Program-made: the position numbers and the translations under genes
Assembly: GCA_024760905.1 (NCBI GenBank)
Contig: CM045732.1
Location: 50,332,996 to 50,396,995, forward strand
Length of the DNA: 64,000 bases
From: Plotosus lineatus
Taxonomy: Eukaryota > Chordata > Actinopteri > Siluriformes > Plotosidae
Reading direction: 5' to 3'
Shown here: piece by piece, positions 22,851-37,000 of the stretch
How the letters are laid out: each line of letters starts with the position of its first letter
Position numbering within the stretch: position 1 is the stretch's first letter
The notes under the pieces: generated by a model
Database searches by the model: none
The model's input: the letters and a program-made list of their open reading frames with translations, nothing else
Told to the model about the DNA's origin: nothing

Positions 22851-25800
22851 TTATTATTATTTTTTTTTTAAACTGTGATCAAGGCCCCAGTGTAAACCCA
22901 AAGTAATATTACTAAAAGTACTTGCGTAGGTTTAAAAAAACAAAAAAAAAACATAACACACACACAATGTTTGTGTGTTTACTGTGGTCAGTGTAAAGAG
23001 TTATGGTTATTGAAATAAACCTGTTTCAGACTTGTCTGTCAGAAATGAAATCAAAGAGCCATTTGTATCCTGTCTCCCTTTTTTAATAACTGATGGTGAC
23101 ACACCTTCAGATCCATACAAAGGGTTTGTGACAGAGATTTCTCTTTTTCACATTATTCAACAGCGTAAGTGATATTTTCTGGCCTGCCAGACACAAGTGT
23201 ATTTTGTAATACATTTTTAACAAAGGGGCTGCAAGCTGTAGTGTTCATTAGGACAAAAGCAAGGTTTAGTCACCCTTTTGAAATTCATCCCCAGCCACAT
23301 TTTTTTTTTTTATTTCCCCCTTTTCCAAGGTATTTTAACAAACAAATTATTACAAATTAAAATTGTTTTAAAGTAAGAAACATTACTTAAGAAAAAAAAA
23401 ACAATAGCAAGAACAACTATTAGTCTTTAAAGGCACATCCTGTACATGAATCAAGATTCATTTTACTCAGTTGTCATTTCTGTAATGAAACAGGAGTTAA
23501 AATAATTTTCAAAATAAGTTCAGTTCAAATGAATGTTGCTGTGGATTTTAAAGAAGTAAAACGAAGAAACTGGTATTTTAGTTAGTCTGTTTTTTGGATA
23601 TGTGCCTTTAACTACTAACAACACTGTAATGACATTCAGCGAAATCAGAAAACCCTGAATATGATTCACACAGCATTTAAATGGTTACAGGTACAGAATG
23701 CTACAAGAGATTTCATGCACAGTTTGTGCTTTAATTTCTTTTTAAGTTGAAGTGTTAAGTGAACAAATATAATGCTGACTGAATGGCCTTCTGACCTAAA
23801 CAATGAGAATACTGTAAACCTTAAACCCTAATTCTCAGATTTCAATTCTCTTCCTGACATTTAGATTTTCTTTTGCCATAATCTGTCATTATGTCGGTCC
23901 TTTAACACTTCATCTATAACGCTTAAAGTTTGATCAACTACAATAAGATGTAACAAGCTGTACCTGAGAAAGATATCTACTTAAAAAAAACTAACCATCA
24001 GTGTGAGAGAACATGGGCTCGATATGGACCTGATAATCCGATAGAGGCTCATTAAAACTAGATTGTCATCATACTTTCCACCTGGTAGAGGCCTTTCCTC
24101 ATGTTTTCCAGTCTGACTCACATGAACGAAAACAGTGCGGTTTGTTTACGCAGTGTATCAGTGATGGTGAGATTTACAAAATACATATTCCTAGCATTTT
24201 TATTAAGCAGTGATATGGTATTGCACTCTGACCAGTGATATAGCAGTTGGACTGCACAGTGTTCGGACTCTATGGAACTAATTGATGCACTCCCAATATG
24301 GCTAAATGTGTGAGAATGAAACTAAACGATGCTCAATGAGTAAAGTGCTCCATGTATTGTGTATCTTATAGAACTCGGATCATGAATATTCTGAAGAGTA
24401 CGGAATCCAGGAGGAGAGTACATAAATTCTGTAATACTGACAAACTCCAGACTGGTATGCAGGGCATTTAGTGACTGAGTTAATGCAACATTACAGTCAA
24501 CAGAAGTGAGAATTGAACTTAAATGCTTTAAACTGAACTGATGTTTGAAGGTACAGAATCTAAAAGACAGGACAGAACATAAATTAAAATCACTTAATCT
24601 CTGAGGCAAACTGTAAATTAGTTATGCTGATTGAGTAATCCAGAATATGCTACTGTAAAATGCCCCCCACCCCCGAAAAAAAAAATGCTACTTAAAGATT
24701 CATGAATTTCCTTGGATAAATAAACCTCCTTAAATTGACAATCTGATGTATTTTCTTTTCTTTTTTTTTCCTTTCTTGCATGGTCAACTTTAATTTTTAT
24801 TATGCCTCATCCCATTATCTGACAACAGCTCAAATAAATAAGCAATTAGCAGTTTAATTGCTTCAGTGTGGCTCAATTTAAATGTTCTTCCACAGAGTCA
24901 CCTGATGTCTAACAGCATTGCACATTTGTCCTGTACTTTAAATCTACATGATTAATATATTCATTGCCATACGATTTTTGGTAAAATTATAAGCCTGCAT
25001 GTAAAAGTCAGTCTCACTTGGTATAAATAGACATTTGCCAGAATCTGCTTTACTCAGAGACATTTTAAACTGATGGGAGTTTTGTCAGTGTTAGTTGACT
25101 GACATCATCAATGTGCTATGGGCTACACATCCCGAAAGGACAATGGTGTCACGCCCACTTGAGTGCACTAAATGTCAAGTAGCCATGTAAATGTCCACAA
25201 AAGAGTCATTGCAGTACCTCCAACAGTGAGCATAGTGGCTACTGTACAATGCCTAGGCGCTCAGAGACAAATGTTGGTCTTGTGATGGACCGACAGAGGG
25301 ACATGCATGCTTCTGTCTCTCCCAATGTCATCCAAATAAAATGAAGCAAACATACACTCTTCACATACACTAAATATGTACAACACAAACTGTTTAAGAG
25401 TCTTCCAAATAGTGCCACATACATGTGCTACCTTCATAGAAACCTATCCCCTCTGGTGTCAAAGATCAGATGCAATAAGGTCGTACGCCGCTTTGGTTAC
25501 CTCATTAGAGAACGAGGCTGCTTTAAATATTTGATCTTTTGTCTGCATCACTGTCCAGTCCCCCCCCCCTCCCCTCCCCGTTTTCTGTGTCCTCATGTTG
25601 CAGCTAAGGCAGCTAAAGCACTCTCACAGCGTATGCACAGTCACATGGCCTCAGGGTTTGCTGATAGGGTGTTCTTGGATCTGGATCTGGTGAGAGGTCT
25701 TAAAGCTCTAGGAGGAGGCTTAAGAGAAGAATGGGGAAGAAGGGATGAGGAAAAGAGAAAACAAGGAAAGAAATACAGAAAAGGACAATGAAATTCATAT

Positions 25801-26250
25801 AGAGACCGTGCCAAAACATATCAGGAATATCATCATCTCACTTGTGATCATGTTTATTTTGCACAAGTGTATGAAGTCAACTCCAGACTATTTACATTAC
25901 GACTTGGACTGCAGTACAGTACTATAATTTATATTTAGGACATACAACAAAAATGGAATGTCTATATTTTAATAGCTTCCTATTTTATTATTTTAGTATC
26001 TCCTGCACAAAAAGTTCTTGCATTCTAACTTATCAGCAGAAGCTATATGTCTCCAGGTCCAAGTGAATAAATAAGTAAGTAATCTATCACCTGTATGGAT
26101 TTTTTTTCCCCTATTAATGGCATATAAGAAGCCAGAGTCAGTGCATGCAGTCACGCATCACACAAAATTCTAGTTACAAGTTAGTCTGCAATGCTCAGAT
26201 GACAGTAAAGTACTGTAACAGCAAAAAACCCAAAGGTAACAACGAGACCA

Positions 26251-26575
26251 CAGGTGTCAAACTCGAGGCATGTGGGTGAGATCCTCATTTGGTGAGATCC
26301 TCATTTGTGGTGGGTGAGATCCTCATTTGGCCCACGAATGATTTTAAAGTATATGATTATCATACATTCTTTGCATCAACCGTTACCATGAAATGTACAT
26401 CATCATTCATCCCCTGCATAGTGCCAACCTATTTAATGTAAATAGAATAAAGAAAAGAGGACAAATGCCTGATCAAAATAATCCCTTTTGGAATACATGT
26501 TCAGTGATTATTCACCCCTCAGCGACCTTGAAATTTAGTGATGTGGCCCTCAGTGAAAATGAGTTTGACACCCCG
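26251..26575. mobile_element. Short hAT-type non-autonomous element
   Basis: The left end caggtgtcaaactcgaggc and the right end (minus strand ccggggtgtcaaactcattt) are inverted repeats. Internal ggcccacgaatgatttt and gtggccctcagtgaaa suit this class. A 15-base unit, gtgagatcctcattt, is present three times near the left end. Confidence 0.6.
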
Positions 26576-26809
26576 GCATTAAAGAATAATTTCTTTTGTT
26601 TAATGACCCACTGTAGCAAAAGGCTGCTATATTCTTCTTCAAAAACTGTGTAATTTCTGTGAGTTTAAAACACACAGCACTGTTGTGAAAACCTCCCAGT
26701 AGCTTTAGATGGATTGGCCTATGCTAGAAATCATGCTGATTAGTGATTCAGCGAGTTAGTAAATAACCAGGCCATCAGCACCCCATTAGACACACCACCC
26801 AATAGCTAT

Positions 26810-29069
26810 CTAAAGAGGGGCTACCTCTGGGGCACGTCTCTTAAGCAGGCTGGGTTGGGCTGGGTTAGCTGGGATGCCACCCTCTTTTTCACTGTCCATG
26901 GGCACCTCTGGGGCCTCAGATGTAGGGGGTACAGTGTTATCCTTGAAAGACTCAGGTAGCAAAAGAGGCTGGCTTGGATTGCTGATGGATCTTGGTAGTG
27001 GAGTAGGTTTGTGGATCAAAGTCGAAGAAGTCTCCATGGAAGCACACTGCTCCACATTCAACATCTCAAACTCAGTTATGTCAAACTCTGGGCCTGCACC
27101 GTGACAATATGGACATCACAGCAATCCTTTGCATCTGCGCGTGTATGTTTCAGAGCTATAAGTTGCATATGATATTCTTTGTAGTGAAATGAAAGCACAA
27201 GTATAATCAATGCCTACATTTGGAGAGTGTAAAGCAACTGCATGAAGAGCAGACTTTGACATCAAAAGCAGGAGCATTCTGGTGGTGAATGGATAGTTTA
27301 TCTTTAACTGCGTTCAATTCAATATACCTTCATAACTAAAAATAACACACAAGGAGCAAATGAGTGTATGAATGATAAAGACTATGAGGTACATAAATAT
27401 TCTTCATTTTAACACCTCCTTGAGCTCATGTTGGTTAATATAATAGGATTTTAATAACAACAATAGCACTGTGGATATCTCATGATGATTACATAGTATC
27501 ACCCATCACTTATTTTATAGCTGATTTATCCCCACACTGCTGCAAGGGGCCATTGATGGGCTAGAAGACATTGTGAACACTGTGTTCCCCTTTAAGTGAA
27601 ATATTACCCCGTCAATCCCATGCCATTCTGATTTTACGTAATAATTGCGATGATTTTTAAGCTTTATAGTTCCATCATTAAAGCAATTAATTTGATATGT
27701 GAATCATATGATGAATTAACAGTGTAATTCAGTAAACTGAGTAATTTCAGAATGATGCATTTTGTTCTTATCTTCCCTTTTCTTGCTTTTTCTCCTGTCT
27801 CTGAAGGCTGTTTGATTCAATTTAATTAGGAGTCTTGAATCTATTCAACTGTATAATAACAGGTAGATTTTGGTTAGCTTGGGAGGTTTCCAACAGCAGC
27901 TAAAAAGTTGTATATTTAAATGATAACAATAATAATGTTCCTTTTAAATAAGTTTTGAAGATTATTAATCAATTAATTATTCAACCACAAAAATAACTGT
28001 CGTTGCACAGAGCAGTTTGTTCTACCAGCTCCTATTTTCGATATGGTTCCGATGTAGGCCGGTTCCGTAGTCAGTGGGGAAAAAAAACACCCTTTTAGAC
28101 AGATTTTTCACCTGTTGTGTCCATAGAATATTTGTGAGTCCGTCTCAGAGCCATGCATCAGTAAAAAAAAAAAAAAGATGAGCTAAAGTAAAATAGCCTG
28201 ATTTCAGTACAGTACCCCAAAACTTGGAGAATGTTTTGCTTGGTAACTTAGCAACAGTAAATATTCAAGATTAGATGGTGGACACAAATCCTCATTCTTT
28301 GCAGGGAAAATGTTTTAGTATAAAATTCCTTCATTCCAAATTTTGTTGTGTTTTTTTGAAATAAATTGTTTTAGTTCACGGTATGGCAGGGCTTTCCGTC
28401 ATCATGTCTTTCTTTGCTCACAGTATATGAGCGAATATCCTAGTCATAGAGTAACCAATCAGAACACTCGACTGCTCATATCTGATGGGCATTAATATAA
28501 TAACTAGAAATATACTGAATAATGCATAAAAATATCAGGCCAACATGCCACGGTTCTCAATTTTGACACCTAAGTACTTTTGACATACTTATATGCAGCA
28601 CAAAGCTCTTGGCTATGATTGGTTCATAATACTTTACCATATATTAACACTTCCTGCTGACATATTTCTTCTACTGTATTTTACAAAATCTCTCTCTCTC
28701 TCTCTCTCTCATAATCATCAGTGCACTTTATATAAGGAATGTTAAAGACCAAAAGTAACAGACTTCTGACAACTGTTTGTAATGGCTTACTGGCACACAA
28801 AAAAATTAAATCCTGGTGTTTATTTGAACAAAGAAGCATATTTTAGCGCATGTAATAGATACATAGTATTTTACTTACAGCTGCTCCATGTGACGTCATA
28901 CATGGGGTTTTACTTCCGGCTACAGAACTCGCGGATTATCTCGATTAGTGGGAAGGCCCAGAACCGAACCCCCGCGAATGACAAGGGCCTACTGTAATGA
29001 TTAAACTGGACTTTTGTTCATCTCTGCACTTGACTGCCAGTTTGCACATAATGTACATATGTACTGTAA

Positions 29070-29126
<57 letters not shown>

Positions 29127-31044
29127 GTGTGTGTGCGTGTGTGTGTGTGCGCGCGCCTATGTTTTTTTAACGATATATGCCTTCATTTAAGTTTGTGTTT
29201 TTTGTAGGATAAGTGTGTGCTCTTTTACTGCAATGCTGATGGAAAATGCAAATTTCCTTCTGGGATTAATAAAGTATAAATTTATCAATGTAATATAGAC
29301 AATTTAATGTCTGGTACTCGTATTGGTTTATAAATACTAATATCATGTATAAAACACATTCTACAGAAAGGTGGGCCCAAGAAATCTCACTCATTTGCAC
29401 CAACAGAAGAGTACAATAAGGTTTTATTTTTAAATCACTCTTGTCCTTTTTCAAAAAGAAGTGTTCCCTGAAAAATCCGGTCTGTGCAAGGCATAGTTTG
29501 CAGATTTTAACTTAAAATGGTGGTGTTGGATAACACTGAACAAAACTTTCCATCTTCAGTAATGTTTTCACGGACACATTTCCACCTAGTTATGCAGTGC
29601 TGCTGTATACACAGTAAGCCACCCGGTGCACAAACTCCAGCACAAAATCCCACCAATTCATCTACTTTCAACAAAACTGTTACCTAAAACTTATCAATGT
29701 TCGCTGCTAACAACTGCAAACGTTACCTGTTGCGATCATTACTACGAAGGAAGGAATTTACGGTAAAAGAAATCTGACCCAGCCTAACAAAGACAATCCT
29801 TGATTATTTTAGGTAGAATGGGATGTGTTTCTATATGAAGACTTTGATGAAGGGATCTTGTTGTGAATGTTACTGTACAGGACGGAACAAAAATAACGCT
29901 CTCTACTGGTAAAAATCCATTGGTTTGTTGAAGTGGGACTTTCTGTCCTCTTGTGATCTATGTTAGCTTTTACAACAGAGGTCTACTGGCCTCCTAGCAT
30001 GAAGCAACTAGGAGACCAAGACCTCCTGGCTGGGGCGCTAGTCCATTGCTGGTTACCTTCCCACCAGTGTTCCTATTCAGCTAAATTGGTGCAAATTATT
30101 TTAGATTGGTGGAAGGAATTATTGGCGTTGCACCAGTAATTTTTTCCCGTTTTTGTTTTGTTTTAAATTACACAATCTACAACTTGTTCGTAAGTAATGT
30201 TAAACAGCTGTCAACATGTTCAGCATCTATCAAAAATGGAGCCCCCACCCTGCAGGAAGGGGATAACCCCTCCCGCACTCTCCCAGTGCTTCTTGCCGTC
30301 AAGCAAGCTACACCGTCATGGTTGACTTGTTCACAGCCAATGTCCCCAGCATCTGAATTATCTGAACACAGTATTGGCTCAAGCTCAGTTCTCCTTAATG
30401 GGAACACTGCTTCCAAATGTCTTTGCACACTGAGGGTCTGACATGGATTCGAACCTAAAAGCCCAGCTCCCTAACCACGACACCACTGGCCCCGATGATG
30501 ACTGTTTTAAATTTTTCTTTGAAAAAAATTAGAAACCATGAAGACTACAACAACAGCATTGCTCACACTGCTGCGTTATTTCATGAATCTTAGGAATATT
30601 GGTGATTTATCATAATAATATCTAAAGAAGAAACTTCACAGACCTTTTTAAAATCTACACATTTTGTGCCCATTTTCTGGAAAATGTGTCATAATAATTT
30701 TACTTTGTACTTTCTTTCACATAGAATGTATCCTGTCATTACACGTTTTAAAAACCCAGGTGTCCTGCACAGCACGCGGTGCTGTCGCTGAGGCAAAACC
30801 AGACTTTCTCTAGTCGATAGTCAAAATTGACTGAGAGAGGCCTACTACTACTAAAATGACATATATTAAAACAAGATACTTTAAATATATGTGAAAATTT
30901 TCGGGAAAAAAATGTTTGGCAAGAAATAAAGCATTTTTTTATTATGAAAATGAAAAAGAGTGCAATAATAGCTGTAGTCATAGTATAAGGGCATATTTTG
31001 ATAAAGCTACTGAGAATAACGTTAAAAATGATTAAAACCACAAT

Positions 31045-31082
<38 letters not shown>

Positions 31083-34000
31083 TGTGTGTGTTCACCCCAC
31101 ATCATGGGTTTAATGACGTATTAAAATTTTACAGATTATAATCTGCAGCTCATAACCAGGTCTGTACCAATACTGCACAACCTTAGCAGCCATGTACTTT
31201 CTATACTCTATACTTTTTCTATACTCATTTCCATAACTGACAAGAGGCAGCGTGGTCGTTTAGTGGTTATCACTCTCACCCCACAACAAAAAGATCCTGG
31301 GTTTGAGCCCATCGCTTGGTGACAGTGTTTTCCCCATGACTGCATGGGTTGCCTAAACACAGTTAATTAGGCTTATTGGATATTCTCGAGTAGCCCTGGA
31401 TGTGAAAGTGATTGTGTGTACTGCCCTGCAATGGTCACTCTAAGGCAACTGGGATGGGCTCCATCCTCACCATGACTAATAAAAGATACAGCGGTTCAGA
31501 AAATGAAATGCAATGAATATCCATAAAGATAAAAAATAGTGTGATTTGTGACAGTGAAATATAAGACAGGGTATGAAGCAACAAAACTTCTTCTATCATC
31601 ACCAAGTATATATTGGCATATCACATGACCCTAATTTTGCACATATTTTTGCCTAATTTTGCACTGTTTATTATTGATTGTTGAACTTTACCAAGCCTCC
31701 AGTGCTCGAATCTTGACACGAAAAGGCAATGGTAAAGATAGAAAATATAAAAATTAACTGTAATGAAATTAGTGGATAAATGGACTTACTCTTACTGTAG
31801 GGAGCCTCTGATTTGCTGCGCATCATGGCACGAGTTCTGTGCTGACCCGGTGCAGACTGAGTGGTGACTGAACCAGAACTCTTTGTCTGACCCTCAGAAT
31901 CTATGGTGGTCAGGTCATGCATGCTGAAACTCCGGAGGCGATCTGACAGCACACCCTGGCCCTGTGATAGAAATGTCAGGACAGGTTTTTCTTTTTAATT
32001 TTTTAATTTGCATATGAGTGAGATAAAAAAAAACACACACACACACAACAAACCCAATACAGTATTGCTTTAAGAACAATCACATGTCCTTTATCCGCTC
32101 AGATAAAATAACCGGAACCGGCAATGAGAACATTGTTCCAAGTCTGAGTTTAAGTGTAAATATTAGCAAATATAGTGGGGCCGGTGGTGTAGTGGTTAGG
32201 ATTCTGTGCTCATGATCGGGAGGTTGTGTTCAAATCCCAGTTAGACCCCCACTGTCCACTAACCATAAGTGTGCCTCTGGTCACCCAGCAGTATAAATGG
32301 GTACCAGTAAAAATATACTGGGAAGGTAACCTGCGATGGATTAGCGTACCATTCAGGAGGAGTTGTACTCCTAGTCACTTCACGCTATGGAAACCGGGTA
32401 TAAGCACCGGCCTGATGAGCCACTATGGCTCGGGTGTAAAAAGCCCAAACGATTATTAGCATATACTACACAGGGAGGCGGCACAGTGGCTTAGTGTTTA
32501 TCACTCTCGCCTCACAGCAAAAAGGTCCTGAGTTCAAGTCCCATGGTCAGTAAAGGCATTTGTGTGTGGAGTTCATGTGCCCTGCTTTCCTACCACAATC
32601 CAAAAACATTAGGTCAAGTACCAGAGAACAGGGTCTGCAGATGGCTTTTAACCCAGTCAGTTAAAACATATATCGCAACAGACCCAATGTGACCCAATGC
32701 ACCACGTAATTGGCAGAGTGGATAACACCAAAATCAAAACGGCAGACAAAAACTCAGATTTTGTCACAAATTAATTGAAGCACGGAGTGTGATCACTCTT
32801 AGTTTTAAAAATAGAAAAAATGAACAATGAAAATCTAGGTTTAGTTTGTCAGGGAAGGTTGAACATCAATACTAATATATGATATGTACTGGATACTTAT
32901 ATAAGGTGACTCAAAAAAATGGGAACTTTTTAACAATACGATATTTTATTTATAGTCATTGAAACCTTAAAACATGCCATTTAAGAAAAACTGACTACCC
33001 TTTCATTGCGAAGTATTTACTTGTTCAAGGTCACTGTCTCACAGTGTTGCCACTTGCTCATGTCCAGCAATACGCAATTCAAAAATTCCCTTTTTTTTTT
33101 TTTTGGGTCACCCTGCATATGAGATAAAGTGTCTCATCGAAATATAAAATTGTGCTTGGAAGTTTGTAATCCTCAAACATGATCAGTCCCTGTTCTTTAA
33201 ATTACACTCACACCTGATTGTCAACCAGTTCAGTTAAAAAAGTGACAATATTTGCGCCTTCAAAATTACTACTATCCTAGAGGTTCATATATTTTTACCT
33301 TTGTTTCCCTTCACCTTTCATGTGAGCTACACAGAAGGTACTGTGGTGCTTTGATTCTGTAGGAAATCATGTACGTATGTGTTTGTCTGTCCGTAGTCTA
33401 CGAGTACGCATACGGTCCTAGCAAGTTAATACAGCATTTCACCATAAGTATTCGGAAAAACAACATGGCGTCAGCAGTGTGAGTATTTTTCCTCACAGAC
33501 CGTTTATGAAATCCCAGAGAATGCAATTTTCTCTCAACAGTCCTCTTAGAGAAAGTTCTGTCTCTGTTGTTGTTGAAAATGTTGGTTATCTCTGATAATG
33601 ATTGACGGTGATGCAAGTCGTCTGCCGTCACGAGCCTTGAACAAACGAGGCCGTCCACTTCTTGGCTTGTTTTCCGAATTTCCCCGCTCAAAATATCTAT
33701 CTAAGAAACTATAAACGGTGCTAGAAGGTAATCCGACAATTCTCACTATTTCAGACCGTTTAACTCCACCTTCAAATAGTTTGATGATCCCTTCTTTGTC
33801 ACACTGTGATAATTCTTTCGATCTGCGACCCATGTTGTTTACGGTCTAAGTTTAGCAGAAGCAGACGACCGATGACGTCATGCATTTCGCCACGTGATCG
33901 TCATGTGATCAATTGGACACTGTCAAATTTTCAAGTCGATCTGTCTGTCTGTCTTCCTTTCGGCTTTTTCCCTTTTACTTGAGAGTCGCCACAGCGAACC

Positions 34001-37000
34001 ATCTGATTCGCACGTTTGATTTGGCAGAGGTTTTTACGTCGGATGCCCTTCCTGTCACAACCCTTTTAGCAAGGGACAGAAACACGCTGACGACTTTGCA
34101 GCTACTCTTTACGAAAGTCAGCAATGGTTCTTTTACATGCCTCTCACCACAGACAGTGAGAGACATGGCCCGCCTTTGATAACCCTGTTAGCTGCACTGG
34201 GGGAAATTTTCAAGTCGATCTATCACGTATCAAATGTACTGCGCACAAAATCATAGCGGGTTGATTGAACTGCATTTTTCTGTTAAACGGTTTTTCCGAA
34301 TACCTATGGCGGAATGCTGTACCTTGCGCATGAGCTATTATATTGTTCGTGTTATTAGACATTTGTACCAAAGTAATATTGCGATAGTCATTACATTTAC
34401 ATAGACAGGACCTTCCCAAAAAGTCTAATAGTGAGATCTAATTAGATCAACACAAATATAACTTCATCTTCAAGATAGACAGAGCATGCATGTGTCTGAA
34501 GAATACACCAATGACATAGTAAATAATATCATGACAGTAATGTTATTGATTGTATTAGCGTAAACATGTCATTCAGGTAACATGATGCAACCTAATATTC
34601 GGCCCTTTTATACAACAACAAGGATCTGACATTATGTCTGCCAGTTGCTGCCATATAAAACTTTAGTCATCTTTTTATTCGAGTCGATCCTTTATTTAAG
34701 ATTTTCAAATATTACAGAGTAATGAAAGTGCAATTTTTATATCATCGTGATTTACATATTTACAACATTATTTATGCGTTACTTTATTTTTTTTTGTCTT
34801 TTAATTGCAGATTTTATTCTTCAAATATTCTCTCGTCACTCACATATATACAATATTAAATCATTTCCTTCGATATACCTATAAATGATCAAGTATTATA
34901 TTTTTGCTTCACATGTCAAAGTGGGTTGTCTTTATCTACTTTTAGGACTTCTGGAAAAATCTAATTATGTTTAAGGTCATATTTTATATGTTCGGTCAGA
35001 ATGTTTTTACAAACATTGAAGCACCATATTCTACACTGCCGTTACTGATGTATCAACAAAACTAAACAAGGTTGTTGTTACCTGTGTCTTTGTTGAAATG
35101 CAACGATTATGATAGAAGAAGAAGAAGAAGAAGAAGATGAAGGTCACCTTAGTGGCAGCCATCACTGCAGCTGTAGCAGCCACATTCAGGCTTTTCCTTC
35201 CGAAGTGCATCAGGGTGTCATAACTTTTGTCCTTTGCTTGGCACAGGTATTCATCAATATCCTGGAAAATGCACATCATGAAACAATTGACTTACCATAT
35301 GGTGTGAGTCAGGCAAGTAAAGTCACTATTAGTGATAAATCCTAAAGAGCATTTCTCATTCATGACTATTTCCTCCTTGCGTTTTCTCATCAAAGTGCCA
35401 GATTTCCAAAAAAGTGCAAGCTTTTGTTTTTGACTTTCTTTTTTTTTTTCCCTCTATCAGTGCCCTTGCACTCTTCCTCCACTGCAACCATGACGAATAT
35501 CCTTCCTCAAAAAAGCAAGAGAAATGTTTTGGAGAAAGTATAGTATAATTTCCAAGCACTGCTCATCGACCGGGACCATTTCATCCAACACAACACAGGA
35601 AACAGGGTCAAGCACATAGGATAAGCAATATGAGTCTTCAGACTTCCCCCACACCCACCAACCAAAAGTGTGTTCCAGATGTTTCAATCATCACTGAATT
35701 TTTGGTTACTTTAGAACATTGTGTGGAACTCATCTTTACTGAGGGCTACAGCCCTAAATTATGAGGAAATTGTGGGTTCAACAAAAGTGCCACGTGAGCG
35801 ACGCACCATTGATAATGAAAAAGCAGCTAATCATTGAGTTGCTTTTGAAACGTCAATAACAAAACAGAACTTTGATATACGGTACTGTACGTCATCATAC
35901 ATGCTGTACGTCGTCCGTCCCTCTGTCCTCTGTCCTTCCGGCGGACATGTACACATGGAAACCCTGTCTTATTCTTTTAAATTTTTAGATTGTGACAAAA
36001 GAAAATTGTGTACTTTACATGTCAAGACTAGGATTGCATGTTTGGTTATGTCATTTTTAATCCCTTCTATAAACAAGTTATTATAAAAATGAATTCATTT
36101 CGTAGGATAGGTGTAAGGGGACTTGTCAAATAAATGAAATCGTATGGGAGATCTGCTTTTAGGCAGTGCCTAAATCTTTATATTAGTTAATGCAAAGAAT
36201 GCATAATAATCATATACAGGGATCCCTGAAAATCTCTGTAATCTCTCCATGACCACCAAATTCTGCGAAGTAGGATCACTCCCCCAACTTCCCCTGACTG
36301 ACGTATACATACATGTATACAGTATGTGTATATCTGTCTTCCTTTCGGCTTTTTCCCTTTTACTCAGGAGTCGCCACAGCGAATCATCTGATTCGTACGT
36401 TTGATTTGGCAGAGGTTTTTACGTTGCATGCCCTTCCTGTCACAACCCTTTTTAGCAAGGGACAGAAACACGCTGACGACTTTGCAGCTACTCTTTACGA
36501 AAGTCAGCAATGGTTCTTTTACATGCCTCTCACCATCGACAGTGAGAGACATGGCCCGCCTTTGATAACCCAGTTAGCTGTGTATATAATATATATCAAT
36601 AAATACATATTCAATGCTATAAATGCTTATAATAACAATTAAACATTAAAAAATAATGCACAAGATGTAAATAAAATATAAATACACACACATACACATG
36701 CATGCACGCAGATGCACACCTCATAAAAATGCAACTAGTTTTGATGGGAGGTTTTCAGTTGTTTTTTTGTTTTGTGTTTGTTTAGGAGTTGTTGGGGTTT
36801 TTTTTTTTTTTGCATAATTGGCCTTGTTTTTGCACCATTTCCTTAGCTTTTTCTCCTATTCTTCCTTAATTTCCTTATTTTTAAATTTTATGAATATTTA
36901 AAAAAAAAAAAAAAAAAAAAACGCGATGTACTTAAGCCACTTGAATTGAAGTGCGAAGTAGCAAGGGATCCCTGTACTATAAAAGCTCTCGCAGGCCACA

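Larger units (their letters stand above)
18803..26809. other. mrpl35-reep1 tail-to-tail intergenic region
   Basis: No exon is recognised. 19.18-20.66 kb and 21.3-22.8 kb are repeats, listed separately. 22.9-26.2 kb is AT-rich and mostly free of repeats I can name. It probably includes the 3' UTR of reep1 (minus strand), which I cannot delimit. A short C/CT-rich run at 25560-25580 stands out. Confidence 0.5.

Noticed and set aside
25423..25791. 122-codon plus-strand frame with a basic, charged C terminus
   Set aside because: No recognisable domain, no splice context, low-complexity Pro and Lys/Arg stretches; lies antisense to the probable reep1 3' UTR.
30106..30441. 111-codon plus-strand frame
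   Set aside because: Spans an interrupted reverse-oriented SINE; composition reflects the repeat.
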